Source of the DNA: Oscillospiraceae bacterium
GTDB taxonomy: Bacteria > Bacillota > Clostridia > Oscillospirales > Ruminococcaceae
Direction: 5' to 3'
Length of the DNA stretch: 64,000 nt
Assembly: GCA_900768125.1 (NCBI GenBank)
Contig: CAAGBS010000058.1
Coordinates: forward strand, 21,725 to 85,724
Shown: in pieces, positions 8,877 through 16,978 of the stretch
Layout: the number at the start of each line of letters is the position of its first letter
Numbering within the stretch: position 1 is the stretch's first letter
Translations under genes and position numbers: made by a program
Notes under the pieces: model-generated
What the model saw: only the letters and a program-made list of their open reading frames with translations
Databases searched by the model: none
Told to the model about the DNA's origin: nothing

Positions 8877-10519
8877 TATTCAGTTACCTCCTCGTTGGAT
8901 TCAGGTACAACTTCGGTCTGCTGGTCGAGGTCGATAGATGTCGCATGTTCCTCGTCGGAGCCGGGTCTGATATTCATTGTAACAGAGAAGGTGAATACAG
9001 TGTCATATTTGGATTCGCCATTCTTTAAAACAAGGTAGTCGTTTGCAAGGGAGGAGTTTGTCTTCTGGAAGCCCGAGTAAGACACGTTCTGGAAGTATGA
9101 GTCTCCGTACTTGGTCTTCACATCGTTCGTAAGTTTCTCGACATACGCCGCAGGTATCGGGGTGGGGTCGCCATTGCTGCGTCCCATGAATGTCGCAGTA
9201 ACGGAATACTCGCTGAGCGTGACCTCATATAGGTCAAGCTCTATCTTGTCGCCGGTCACGGAATCTATCGGTTCCTTGAGCTTATCGATGACGTAGCTCT
9301 GAGCCTTGGGCATATAATTGAACAGCTGGGAAGTGGAGCCAACGTTGTCATTGTAACTCTGGAAGCCGGTAAGCATGCTCTCGCGGTTGGTGACTATCGC
9401 GATATCTTTCTGGAGAGTGGGGTTATTGATCTGCTGCTGCAGTTCGGATACCTGACCCTGGATAGAACTGTTGATAGCGCTCAGTCCGATGGTGATAGCG
9501 CCTATGAGCACGACCGCGCCCACGCATGCTCCGCCGAGCGCCATCAGGTAGCCGTTCATGCCCTTGGATTCCTTAGCGGAGGTAGCCTCCAGCAGGTTGA
9601 TGTGCTCGAGATCCTTGTTTCTGCGGTAGATAGCGCCGATCGCGTTAGCGTACTTGGTGAAGTCTATCTCCGTCATGGTGATGACGGTGGACGGGGCAGC
9701 AAGAACGTGTACCGGAACATTGAACGAAGATATAGCGTTGGAAAGTTCGATGAAGTTGCCGGTATCGCCGTAGAACATGATCTCCTTCAGCGGCTTAGCA
9801 CCCTTGCGGCTCTTGATGAACTGTATCATTCTGAACAGGTTATCGGAGAGAGCGCGGATAACGTAGTCGGGCGCGTTGTCGTAGTCGGAAGGGTCGATGT
9901 TGAAGTAACGTGAGAATACTATCTGATTATCCTCGTAGAGGTTCATGTTAAGGAAGCCCTTATCTATCTGGATAAGCAGCATAGGCATTCTGTCCGCCAT
10001 CTTAGGAGTGTTGATGATAAGACGTGTTACGGAGTTGTTCGCGATGTTTACGCCCTTGAGGGAAAGTCCGATGTGTGAGAACAGCCTTACATAGCCGTCA
10101 ACCAGTCTCTGCGGGCAGGCTGTGGCGATTATCTTGATGAGTTTGTTCTTCTCCTCGTCCTCGGTCTCGCCGGCGATGGTGAAGGAGATGTTGAACTCCT
10201 TCGAAACGCCCATGTTAGCCTGGATCATCGCCTCGATAGCGGCGGTGTTCTTTATGCTCTTGGGCTTGGGGATAAGCATTTCCTTGTAAACTATGGAGCT
10301 GGAGGTAATGGACACGATAGCGTCCTTCTCCGTGATGCCCTTGGTCTTGATGATATCGTTCAGTTCAGCTGCTACCATCGGGACATCGGTTATGTAGCCG
10401 TTGGATACCATACCGAGAGTCAGCTCACGCATGTCAGCGTCCTGAACTCTTATCTTGTTGCCGCTGTGTACGCCTCTGACGAGTTTTATTTGTCTGTCAG
10501 TAATATCTATTGAAAGCAT
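8876..10519 (-). CDS. PilM-PilN fusion protein
   Basis: 547 residues. Residues 1-315 resemble PilM, the actin-like cytoplasmic protein: MLSIDITDRQIKLV at the start, the segment KGITEKDAIVSI, and LLIQIDKGFLNMNLY, similar to the actin-fold phosphate loops. A membrane helix follows at about 325-350 (GACVGAVVLIGAITIGL), then a coiled coil (VSELQQQINNPT) and a periplasmic-type domain like PilN. In most pilus systems these are separate genes; here one frame covers both, so PilM would be tethered permanently. The gene lies 34 nt after pilC and overlaps pilO by one base. Confidence 0.75.
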   Translation of the reverse strand: MLSIDITDRQIKLVRGVHSGNKIRVQDADMRELTLGMVSNGYITDVPMVAAELNDIIKTKGITEKDAIVSITSSSIVYKEMLIPKPKSIKNTAAIEAMIQANMGVSKEFNISFTIAGETEDEEKNKLIKIIATACPQRLVDGYVRLFSHIGLSLKGVNIANNSVTRLIINTPKMADRMPMLLIQIDKGFLNMNLYEDNQIVFSRYFNIDPSDYDNAPDYVIRALSDNLFRMIQFIKSRKGAKPLKEIMFYGDTGNFIELSNAISSFNVPVHVLAAPSTVITMTEIDFTKYANAIGAIYRRNKDLEHINLLEATSAKESKGMNGYLMALGGACVGAVVLIGAITIGLSAINSSIQGQVSELQQQINNPTLQKDIAIVTNRESMLTGFQSYNDNVGSTSQLFNYMPKAQSYVIDKLKEPIDSVTGDKIELDLYEVTLSEYSVTATFMGRSNGDPTPIPAAYVEKLTNDVKTKYGDSYFQNVSYSGFQKTNSSLANDYLVLKNGESKYDTVFTFSVTMNIRPGSDEEHATSIDLDQQTEVVPESNEEVTE

Positions 10520-10553
10520 ATTTTCACCTCAAAATGATCTGTGTAGTTATTGA

Positions 10554-11747
10554 TTATGACGCGCTGGTCATACCGCCGTAGAGCATCGGGAAGATAGCCG
10601 CCAGAACAAGACCGATAGCCACGCCCATGATGATGATCATGACAGGCTCCAGCATTCCGACCAGCTTGGTGACTGCGGTATCGCCCTCTTCCTCGTAATA
10701 GTCGGCAGCTTTTGAAAGAATGGTGTCCAGCGTACCGGATTCCTCGCCGACATAGATTATGGAGGTGAACATGCCCTCGAATATCTCGGTCTTCTCGACC
10801 GCCTTGGACATGCTCTCACCGAGTTTGATGTTGTCTACCACTTCTTCGAAGCGCTTGGTAACATAGGTGTTTCCGAGCACGGACACGGATTTCTCGATAC
10901 AGTCTACCATCTGCAGACCTGCGGCATAAAGGTTGGACATGTTTCTCGCGAAGCGTCCGGTGTAGATGGTGGAAATCAGCTTTCCTACCTTGGGTATCCT
11001 GAGTATCAGTTCGTCCATCTTCAGCTTTATTGCAGGGGTCCTTCTGCATACCCAGAACAGGACCACCAGACCTACGATAGCTATAAGATAGATGTACCAG
11101 TAGTTGATGAGCGAATCAGAAAACGCGATCATGCCCTTTGAAAGCGGGGTCAGGTCCTCCGGGTCCATCATGCTGGTGAACGTCGGAAGTATCATCGTGA
11201 ACATCAGTATGATTACCGCCAGCGCCAGTATGAGCAGGATTATAGGATAAACCATCGCGCTCTTTATCTTGTTGTTTGTCTTGTTGGAATTCGCGAAGTG
11301 ATCGGATACTCTTACAAGTATCTGGTCGAGCGTACCTGAGGATTCACCGGCGGCGACCATGCTGACGAACAGGTCGGGGAAAACGCCGGGCTTCTGCTCC
11401 AGGACTTCCGAGAAAGATTTACCTTTCTGAACCTCTTCGTAGATATCCAGAAGCACCATTTTCGCCTTTTTGTTCGTCTGCTGCTCCTGCAGTATGTAGA
11501 GCGCCCTGACGAGCGAAAGGCCTGCAGAGGTCATAGACGCCAGCTGTCGGCTGATGAATGATACCTCTTTAGTTTTGAACCTGTACTTTACGTCTATCGC
11601 GTCGTTTGCGCCAAGGTCGCGATAGCGGGTAACGTACAGATTACGTTCCTTCAGCTTTTGCTGAAGATCCTGATAATCCTCTGCCATCTCCTGTCCGCGG
11701 ATCGTTTTTCCGTTTATGTCGGTGGCCTGATATGAGAATTTTTTCAC
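10554..11747 (-). CDS. pilC: Type IV pilus platform protein PilC (GspF family)
   Basis: 397 residues, normal length for the family. Seen: N-terminal FSYQATDINGKTIRG, two repeated GspF domains (first with SRQLASMTSAGLSLVRAL and ESSGTLDQIL, second with ARNMSNLYAAGLQMVDC and GEESGTLDTIL), and three membrane segments (about 170-190, 215-235 and 365-390). It is the inner-membrane platform on which PilB and PilT act. First gene of the leftward operon behind a strong promoter; start preceded by GGAGGTAATCC. Confidence 0.95.
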   Translation of the reverse strand: MKKFSYQATDINGKTIRGQEMAEDYQDLQQKLKERNLYVTRYRDLGANDAIDVKYRFKTKEVSFISRQLASMTSAGLSLVRALYILQEQQTNKKAKMVLLDIYEEVQKGKSFSEVLEQKPGVFPDLFVSMVAAGESSGTLDQILVRVSDHFANSNKTNNKIKSAMVYPIILLILALAVIILMFTMILPTFTSMMDPEDLTPLSKGMIAFSDSLINYWYIYLIAIVGLVVLFWVCRRTPAIKLKMDELILRIPKVGKLISTIYTGRFARNMSNLYAAGLQMVDCIEKSVSVLGNTYVTKRFEEVVDNIKLGESMSKAVEKTEIFEGMFTSIIYVGEESGTLDTILSKAADYYEEEGDTAVTKLVGMLEPVMIIIMGVAIGLVLAAIFPMLYGGMTSAS

Positions 11748-11841
11748 CGGATTACCTCCATTCCCCCTGCGGCATGATCGAGCCGCATATGATCATGGAA
11801 ACAGGGCATAGTCCACCCCATGCTCCACTTTAGTATATTAG

Positions 11842-11870
11842 ATTATACCATATTTTTGCGTTATTTTCAA
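11842..11870 (-). promoter_or_regulatory. Sigma-A promoter of the pilC operon
   Basis: On the minus strand TTGAAA (11870-11865), 17-base spacer, TATAAT (11847-11842). It predicts a 5' leader of about 88 nt before pilC. Confidence 0.8.
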
Positions 11871-12202
11871 GCATTCGCAAGGCGGTTTTGGCTTTTTTGT
11901 ACGCAAAAAGCCCGATTATTGATGTAGAAAATGGTTTAGGCTTTATGTGCACTTTAACCAAATCTAATTCACAATGCACATTTTTTTAACAAATTTAACT
12001 ACAAAGCGTGAAAACCATGTGATAAAATACCCCCTGTTGACATTCCCTGATACACCGCAGAAATATGGCAATTTAATGGGATATCCGTATTAAGACCTCA
12101 GACCTGCGATACCATATAAATAATTGCAACACGATATCTGTTCTATGTGGGATATTTTGTCACCAAGACCGAAAAAAGCAGAAAAAAGTTGCCCACAGAC
12201 AC
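11871..12202. other. AT-rich divergent intergenic region
   Basis: Between the pilC and rpsF promoters. No gene seen. It holds an inverted repeat GGCTTTTT / AAAAAGCC (11890-11912) and a 7-bp repeat ATGTGCA / TGCACAT (11945-11981) followed by seven T, with a 23-base loop that makes a real terminator doubtful. Confidence 0.6.
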
Positions 12203-12231
12203 TTGACAAAGGGTCGTTAATCTGATATAAT
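12203..12231 (+). promoter_or_regulatory. Consensus sigma-A promoter of rpsF-ssb-rpsR
   Basis: TTGACA (12203-12208), 17-base spacer, TATAAT (12226-12231): a perfect match to consensus. Confidence 0.93.
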
Positions 12232-12237
12232 AGTGTA

Positions 12238-12313
12238 GTTAAGACTGAAAAGTCTTACCCCTTTCTCGTGTAATTCCACACGGGATATATATCCATAAGG
12301 AGGTGCTATATAA
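12238..12313 (+). promoter_or_regulatory. Structured leader of rpsF
   Basis: The 5' leader folds readily: a 7-bp stem with GAAA tetraloop (12240-12257), a second hairpin CGTGT / ACACG, and a 12-base palindrome GGATATATATCC just before the AAGGAGG site. S6:S18 autoregulatory leaders are known upstream of rpsF in several bacteria; whether this is one was not established. Confidence 0.45.
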
Positions 12314-12619
12314 ATGGCAAAGTTATCTGAGAAGTATGAGGCGATCATCGTTTTCTCCCTGAAGAAGACCGAGGACGAGATCAAGGCGCTCACCGCTAAG
12401 TTCGCTGACCTCATCAAGGCAAACGGTACACTCACCAACATCGATGAGTGGGGCAAGAGAAAGCTCGCTTACGAGATCAACTACGAGGGCGAAGGCTACT
12501 ATGTACTCTACAATTTCGAGTCCAAGCCTGACTTCCCCATGGAGCTTGAGCGTGTCATCAACATCACTGACGGCGTTCTGCGTTCCATCGTTGTACTCGC
12601 ACAGGGTCAGCAGCAGTAA
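12314..12619 (+). CDS. rpsF: Ribosomal protein S6
   Basis: 101 residues. Small-subunit protein that binds 16S rRNA with S18. Seen: EKYEAIIVFS at the start, IDEWGKRKLAYEI in the centre and YYVLYNFESKP, all typical. AAGGAGG lies 8 nt before ATG. First gene of the rpsF-ssb-rpsR operon. Confidence 0.97.
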   Translation: MAKLSEKYEAIIVFSLKKTEDEIKALTAKFADLIKANGTLTNIDEWGKRKLAYEINYEGEGYYVLYNFESKPDFPMELERVINITDGVLRSIVVLAQGQQQ

Positions 12620-12667
12620 TCCCCGCAGAGCGACAGGAATGTAACTATTGATCTGGAGGTGTTTTTC

Positions 12668-13126
12668 GTGTTTAATAAGGTTATTATGATGGGCAGAATA
12701 GTAAATGACCTGGAATTAAGAACTACTCCGCAGGGTGTGAACGTATGCTCGTTCCGTATCGCAGTCGACAGACGTTTCCAGCAGAAGGGCGAAGAAAAGA
12801 AATCCGATTTCTTCAACATCGTTGCATGGCGTCAGCAGGCTGATTTCGTCACCCGCTATTTCGGCAAGGGCAGAATGATCCTGGTTGAAGGAGAACTCAA
12901 CACAAGAAGCTATACCGACAAGAACGGCAATCCCTCCACATGGTATGAAATAGTCGCAGACCGTCTTTGCTTCACCGGAGAAAAATCGCAGGGCGGCTCC
13001 TACGGCGACTACGCCGCTTCCGTTCCGTCCGCTGCACCCGCGCCGGCACCGGCTGCGGCCAGTCCCGCTCCCCAGGCGCCCGCGCCTGATTTCGGCGGTG
13101 CTGCCGGCGACGATTACCCATTCTAA
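12668..13126 (+). CDS. ssb: Single-stranded DNA-binding protein
   Basis: 152 residues. Binds ssDNA as a tetramer in replication and repair. Seen: an OB fold beginning MFNKVIMMGRIVNDLELR and containing FFNIVAWRQQADFV, then an Ala/Pro-rich linker and the acidic tip DDYPF that recruits partner proteins. Start is GTG 12668, with GGAGG 8 nt upstream; an in-frame GTG at 12659 overlaps the ribosome site itself. Its place between rpsF and rpsR is the usual Firmicutes arrangement. Confidence 0.96.
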   Translation: MFNKVIMMGRIVNDLELRTTPQGVNVCSFRIAVDRRFQQKGEEKKSDFFNIVAWRQQADFVTRYFGKGRMILVEGELNTRSYTDKNGNPSTWYEIVADRLCFTGEKSQGGSYGDYAASVPSAAPAPAPAAASPAPQAPAPDFGGAAGDDYPF

Positions 13127-13165
13127 AATTTCCGTTTACTTGAACAATAAAGGAGGTTCAGTATC

Positions 13166-13414
13166 ATGGCTGAAAAGTTTGATAGACCGGCTCACGCAGT
13201 TAAGCGCCCCAGAAAAAAGGTTTGCCAGTTCTGCGTTGATCGTTCTGAATTTATCGATTACAAGGACGTTGCTAAGCTCAAGAAGTGCATGACCGAGCGC
13301 GCAAAGATCCTTCCCAGACGTGTAACAGGCTGCTGCGCTTATCACCAGAGAGAGCTCACAACAGCTATCAAGAGAGCAAGACAGATCGCTCTCATTCCTT
13401 ACACCGCTGAGTAA
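13166..13414 (+). CDS. rpsR: Ribosomal protein S18
   Basis: 82 residues. Seen: KVCQFCVDRSEFIDYKDV and a basic C-terminal half ending KRARQIALIPYTAE. It retains a CxxC pair (QFC near 25 and the preceding Cys), as in zinc-type S18, though the second pair is reduced. AAAGGAGG precedes the start. Partner of S6 in the ribosome. Confidence 0.96.
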   Translation: MAEKFDRPAHAVKRPRKKVCQFCVDRSEFIDYKDVAKLKKCMTERAKILPRRVTGCCAYHQRELTTAIKRARQIALIPYTAE

Positions 13415-13476
13415 TTTCCCAGCAAAGCCGGAATCCGGCTGAATTGATTTCAACTTTTTTTCAGTAACGCAATTTT

Positions 13477-13505
13477 CCCCCCGGAGTTTTCCGAGGGGAT
13501 TTTTG
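13477..13505 (+). terminator. Intrinsic terminator of the rpsF operon
   Basis: Stem CCCC-C-CGG / CCG-A-GGGG with one C/A mismatch, then ATTTTTG. Lies between convergent rpsR and the metallophosphoesterase gene. Confidence 0.75.
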
Positions 13506-13506
13506 T

Positions 13507-14358
13507 TTATTCTGGTATCTTCAGCTCCAGCGAGGCGCGCTCCCACAGGGATTCGTCAGTCACCGGAAGTCCGGTCTCACGCGAGAATTTTTCCACCAGC
13601 CGCACCGCCAGCACGGTGTAGTTCACCCCGGTGCGTATCGTCCCGAGAAGCCCTCTGCCCCATACGCCGCTTTTCTCCAGCAGCCCGGACTCCGCAAATT
13701 CCGCGGCGGTAAGCTCTATGTCGTATTCCACCGAGATTATTTCCGGGTGCCAGTCTCCGTCGTAGGCAATGAATGCATACTGCGCCTTGTTCTGTCCGTT
13801 GACCGGCATTCCCAGTGCGCCGGGATTCACCAGCATTCTTCCATCGCGCCGGAAGATATATGGTATGTGCGAGTGCCCGCACAGCATGAGCCGGCAGCCG
13901 TACTCGCCGAGGCGGGATATCATTATCTCCGCTTCACGGGTGTTGGTGTGGAACAGATAATTTATGCTGTCCGGAGAGCCGTGGCACATGATGAACGGCT
14001 CGCAGCCGGGTATCTCCGGTCGCAGCGTGAACGGCAGGGAAGCCAGCCAGTCGATGTCGCCGTCCGTGAGGTCCTCGAAGCAGTATCGGAGCGCTCCGCT
14101 CTTGGAACCGTACTCCCACGGCTGCGGGTACTTCCGCTGGTTTATCATGTAATCCTCGCGGTTGCCGCGTATCGTAAGGCAGTTATGAGTCCCCGCGAAC
14201 CCGCGCAGGAACTCCACCGTGCGGTGCGGGTAGGGGCAGTCGGTAACGTAGTCGCCGAGGAACAGCCAGCAGTCAGGCTGTCTGCGCTCTGCGTCGGCGA
14301 TGACTGCCCGGAGCGCGGCATAATTTGAGTGTATATCGGATAAAACTGCGAATCGCAA
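13507..14358 (-). CDS. Calcineurin-like metallophosphoesterase
   Basis: 283 residues, soluble. Seen: the dinuclear metal motifs in order, SDIHSN (8-13), GDYVTD near 35, GNRED near 64 (GN[HR]E type), CHGSP near 125 and GHSHIP near 160. This is the YfcE-like branch of the family, which often hydrolyses phosphodiesters; substrate unknown. The last ~70 residues (from about 210) add a helical extension of unknown role. It lies 13 nt downstream of the tetR gene and is probably the last gene of the transcript that starts with the hydrogenase-like gene. Confidence 0.85.
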   Translation of the reverse strand: MRFAVLSDIHSNYAALRAVIADAERRQPDCWLFLGDYVTDCPYPHRTVEFLRGFAGTHNCLTIRGNREDYMINQRKYPQPWEYGSKSGALRYCFEDLTDGDIDWLASLPFTLRPEIPGCEPFIMCHGSPDSINYLFHTNTREAEIMISRLGEYGCRLMLCGHSHIPYIFRRDGRMLVNPGALGMPVNGQNKAQYAFIAYDGDWHPEIISVEYDIELTAAEFAESGLLEKSGVWGRGLLGTIRTGVNYTVLAVRLVEKFSRETGLPVTDESLWERASLELKIPE

Positions 14359-14371
14359 CAGGGGAACTCCT

Positions 14372-14968
14372 TTATTTCAGTATTTCGTGCAGCTTTTCAT
14401 CAGGGACGAACCCGCGAAGCCCGTCGGTCGTCATTCGCCTTGCAATATCGGTGATGACTTCCAGCGAGCCGGTGCAGCCGCTGTCGAACCACGCGGAATA
14501 CAGCGACAGAACGCCGCTGACCGTATATTCCGACAGCGCGTGGAGCGTCTGTTCATCGCTCACAACGCACACGTCCCGGAGCGCTATCTCTATCGCGCGG
14601 CGCAGCATCGCCTTGACGCGGCCGCTGCTGAAAAGCTCAGGGTTGAGCTTCAGCAGCTTCACGAAATATTCCTGATTGCTGCTGATGAGCGCGCTTATCT
14701 CGCCAAGCACTGAGCCGATGTTGAAAATGCTGGTATTGCTGGTCTTGAGGATATCGGAAAAATCCGAAAGCAGTTCGTTTTCAAACTCGGTTATCACGTC
14801 CGAGATGGAGCGATAGTGCCGATAGAAAGTCTTCCTGTTGACCTGCGCCCGGGCGGATAATTCAGATATCGTGATATCTGAAAGTTCCTTTTCAGACAGC
14901 AGCGAAATCAGCGCATTGCGTATAGTCTGTCGGGTCTTTATCACCCGGAGGTCGGTGGGATTTGACAT
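14372..14968 (-). CDS. TetR/AcrR-family transcriptional regulator
   Basis: 198 residues. Seen: an N-terminal TetR helix-turn-helix (about 10-58) with LSDITISELSARAQVNRKTFYRHY, the usual recognition-helix signature. The C-terminal ligand domain has no recognisable family signature beyond the DhaS/TetR_C_8-like helix pattern. It follows the hydrogenase-like gene by 11 nt and precedes the phosphoesterase by 13 nt, so it may control this small operon. No clear operator palindrome was found, since the upstream gene leaves no room. Confidence 0.87.
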   Translation of the reverse strand: MSNPTDLRVIKTRQTIRNALISLLSEKELSDITISELSARAQVNRKTFYRHYRSISDVITEFENELLSDFSDILKTSNTSIFNIGSVLGEISALISSNQEYFVKLLKLNPELFSSGRVKAMLRRAIEIALRDVCVVSDEQTLHALSEYTVSGVLSLYSAWFDSGCTGSLEVITDIARRMTTDGLRGFVPDEKLHEILK

Positions 14969-14979
14969 TTATTCTCCTG

Positions 14980-16911
14980 TCATTCAGCAGTGCGGAGAAC
15001 GTCCTCAGCCTGGTTGACAAGGCTGTCTACGGTGGAAGCTATCTCAGACACATCGGACATCTCCGTGCTTATCGCGCTGCCCTTGTCGAGGGTCGCGGCA
15101 ATGTTGTCCTGCATGCTGTTCATCATCGAAAGGATATCCGACATTCTCTCGCCTATCGTTGCTACTATGCCGTTCACATCGCCGATATTGCTGAACACCA
15201 GCTTATTCGATGCCTCCGCTTCGGTAACGGCGGTCTGGGAATGCTCCGCCAGCGAGCGGACTTCCTCGGCAACGACCGAGAACCCTCTGCCGTATTCCCC
15301 GGCGCGCGCAGCCTCTATGCTCGCGTTTATCGCAAGAATGTTAATCTGCCGTGCGATATCGCTGATGTTGCGGGTCATCTTGGAGAAGCCGGTCACGCTT
15401 TCGTTGATAGCTTCCATGGACTGCGTTATATTGTCCGTAAGGGTGCGAAGTTCCCCCACGACATCACCCAGAGCCGCCGCCTGCTGGCTGTTCTGTCCGT
15501 TCAGTTCGGTTATCCCGGAGGTCGCTCCCGTAACGCTGGAAATGCTGTCCGTCAGGCGTGAGACCACCTCGCTCAGCCGAGAGGTTATGCCGCTTATGCT
15601 GGAGTTGGTCTGAGCTATCTGCTCGCGGCGGCGGTCAGCCTCGTGCAGCGTGAACTGCGAACAGGTATTTTTCGTGCTGGTGCCGTCCAGTATCGCCTTT
15701 GCAAGTTCGCGGCAGGTGTGGAATCCGCAGGCGTGGCAGTTGTAGTTCATTTCAGTATCGGTGTGCTTGCCCAGGGAATGAAGCACCTCGTCAAGCTGCT
15801 CGTCCGTATAGCTGCGGCTCTCTACGGTATGCGCGGTGTAGGTTCTGAGGAAGTCATCGAGATTCAGTTCCTTATCAAACGCAAGGAACTGCTTGTCACG
15901 ACCCTTGCGGTCCATTTTCACGCGGTTGTTGCGGTTATACTTCTCAATCCCGTTGAGGATACCGCTCATTCTGTAGACGGAAAGAGGAGTCCCTATGGCG
16001 GGACCGCTTCCGCAGCCGCGGTCGCAGGAGAGAACATCGAATACGTCAGGCAGGTCGCGCGCCCCAACGGTGGAGTACTGCGCCAGTTCCTTGTAGATGT
16101 GGTCGGTGCCCTCCGAAGAAATGACGTTCAGCGAGGGAGCCTCCAGCTCCAGACAGGCTTTCAGCCCGCCCGGACGGGGATAGATAGCGCCCATGATGCC
16201 CTGCGGACCGTTGAACTCGAACGCAGAGCGTTTCCCTTTCTGGTCGGCAAGGTGGAAGCCGTTCTCTTCAAGAAGCTGTCCGAGGTGCTCAAATGTGACG
16301 TTATAGTCCACAATGCCGGTCATGCGGAACTCGTCCTGCTTTGCGATACACGGGGTAAGCGCGGCAAGCTTTGCGTTTACCCCGAGATATTTCCGCAGGT
16401 AAACAGCGGCACAGAGTATCGGGGAATGCACCGGCGAAAGATTCGGAATTGACTCCCTGCTGTATTTGAGGATATAGTTGACTATGGCGGGACATGGCTG
16501 GGATATCAGCTTTTTGCCCGGTTTCTTCTGGAGGTATCTCAGGTGCGCCCAGGTGCATATATCCGCGCCGAAGGATACATCATAGATATCGTTCACGCCG
16601 TTTCTGCGAAGAAATTCCAGCACATTCCGCCAGCACCCGTCAAACGCCACCTTGATGGACGGCGCGACCAGCAGAACTATCTGCTTCCCGCTTTTGGCGT
16701 CGTTCCAGAAATCGGCGGTGTCGTCCTCATATGTACGCGCCCCGTGGGAGCACTCCTTGACGCACGCGCCGCAGCGAATGCACTTGTCGGGGTCGATGTT
16801 GTATACAGTTCTTCCGTCTTCGGTCTGGACTGCCATATTCGCTTCTGGCGTAGGACAGGCGCGAATGCAGGAATTGCAGGAAACGCACTTGTTGGCGTTG
16901 AACAGGATCAT
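14980..16911 (-). CDS. Sensory [FeFe]-hydrogenase-like protein fused to chemoreceptor signalling domain
   Basis: 643 residues, no membrane helix. Order seen: two [4Fe-4S] ferredoxin motifs (Cys 9, 12, 15, 19 and 44, 47, 50, 54); an [FeFe]-hydrogenase large-subunit-like domain with SQPCP (Cys140), LTPCIAK (Cys188) and SCDRGC (Cys296, Cys300), matching the four H-cluster ligand positions; a further Fe-S motif CHACGFHTC near 391; then a long coiled coil ending in a methyl-accepting chemotaxis signalling hairpin with AGEYGRGFSVVAEEVRSLAE near 545. In catalytic HydA the residue before the first ligand is the proton-transfer Cys; here it is Pro139, which suggests sensing rather than fast turnover. 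Start has AAGGGAG 8 nt upstream, 25 nt beyond the rny terminator. No cheA or cheW gene lies in the window. Confidence 0.88.
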   Translation of the reverse strand: MILFNANKCVSCNSCIRACPTPEANMAVQTEDGRTVYNIDPDKCIRCGACVKECSHGARTYEDDTADFWNDAKSGKQIVLLVAPSIKVAFDGCWRNVLEFLRRNGVNDIYDVSFGADICTWAHLRYLQKKPGKKLISQPCPAIVNYILKYSRESIPNLSPVHSPILCAAVYLRKYLGVNAKLAALTPCIAKQDEFRMTGIVDYNVTFEHLGQLLEENGFHLADQKGKRSAFEFNGPQGIMGAIYPRPGGLKACLELEAPSLNVISSEGTDHIYKELAQYSTVGARDLPDVFDVLSCDRGCGSGPAIGTPLSVYRMSGILNGIEKYNRNNRVKMDRKGRDKQFLAFDKELNLDDFLRTYTAHTVESRSYTDEQLDEVLHSLGKHTDTEMNYNCHACGFHTCRELAKAILDGTSTKNTCSQFTLHEADRRREQIAQTNSSISGITSRLSEVVSRLTDSISSVTGATSGITELNGQNSQQAAALGDVVGELRTLTDNITQSMEAINESVTGFSKMTRNISDIARQINILAINASIEAARAGEYGRGFSVVAEEVRSLAEHSQTAVTEAEASNKLVFSNIGDVNGIVATIGERMSDILSMMNSMQDNIAATLDKGSAISTEMSDVSEIASTVDSLVNQAEDVLRTAE

Positions 16912-16936
16912 AGCTATACTCCCTTTTGTGTGTTAT

Positions 16937-16972
16937 AAAAAAAGCGCTCCCGCGGTTGAATGCAGGGAGCGC
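16937..16972 (-). terminator. Intrinsic terminator of rny
   Basis: Minus-strand stem GCGCTCCC / GGGAGCGC (16972-16965 with 16951-16944), 13-base loop, then seven T. It ends only about 25 nt before the hydrogenase-like start codon, so that gene relies on readthrough or on a promoter inside rny. Confidence 0.9.
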
Positions 16973-16978
16973 CGGGTT

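Noticed and set aside
11945..11987. Hairpin plus T run as a terminator
   Set aside because: The loop is 23 bases and no rightward gene lies upstream.
15643..16452. 269-codon frame antisense to the hydrogenase-like gene
   Set aside because: Opposite-strand shadow of a gene with clear cysteine motifs.
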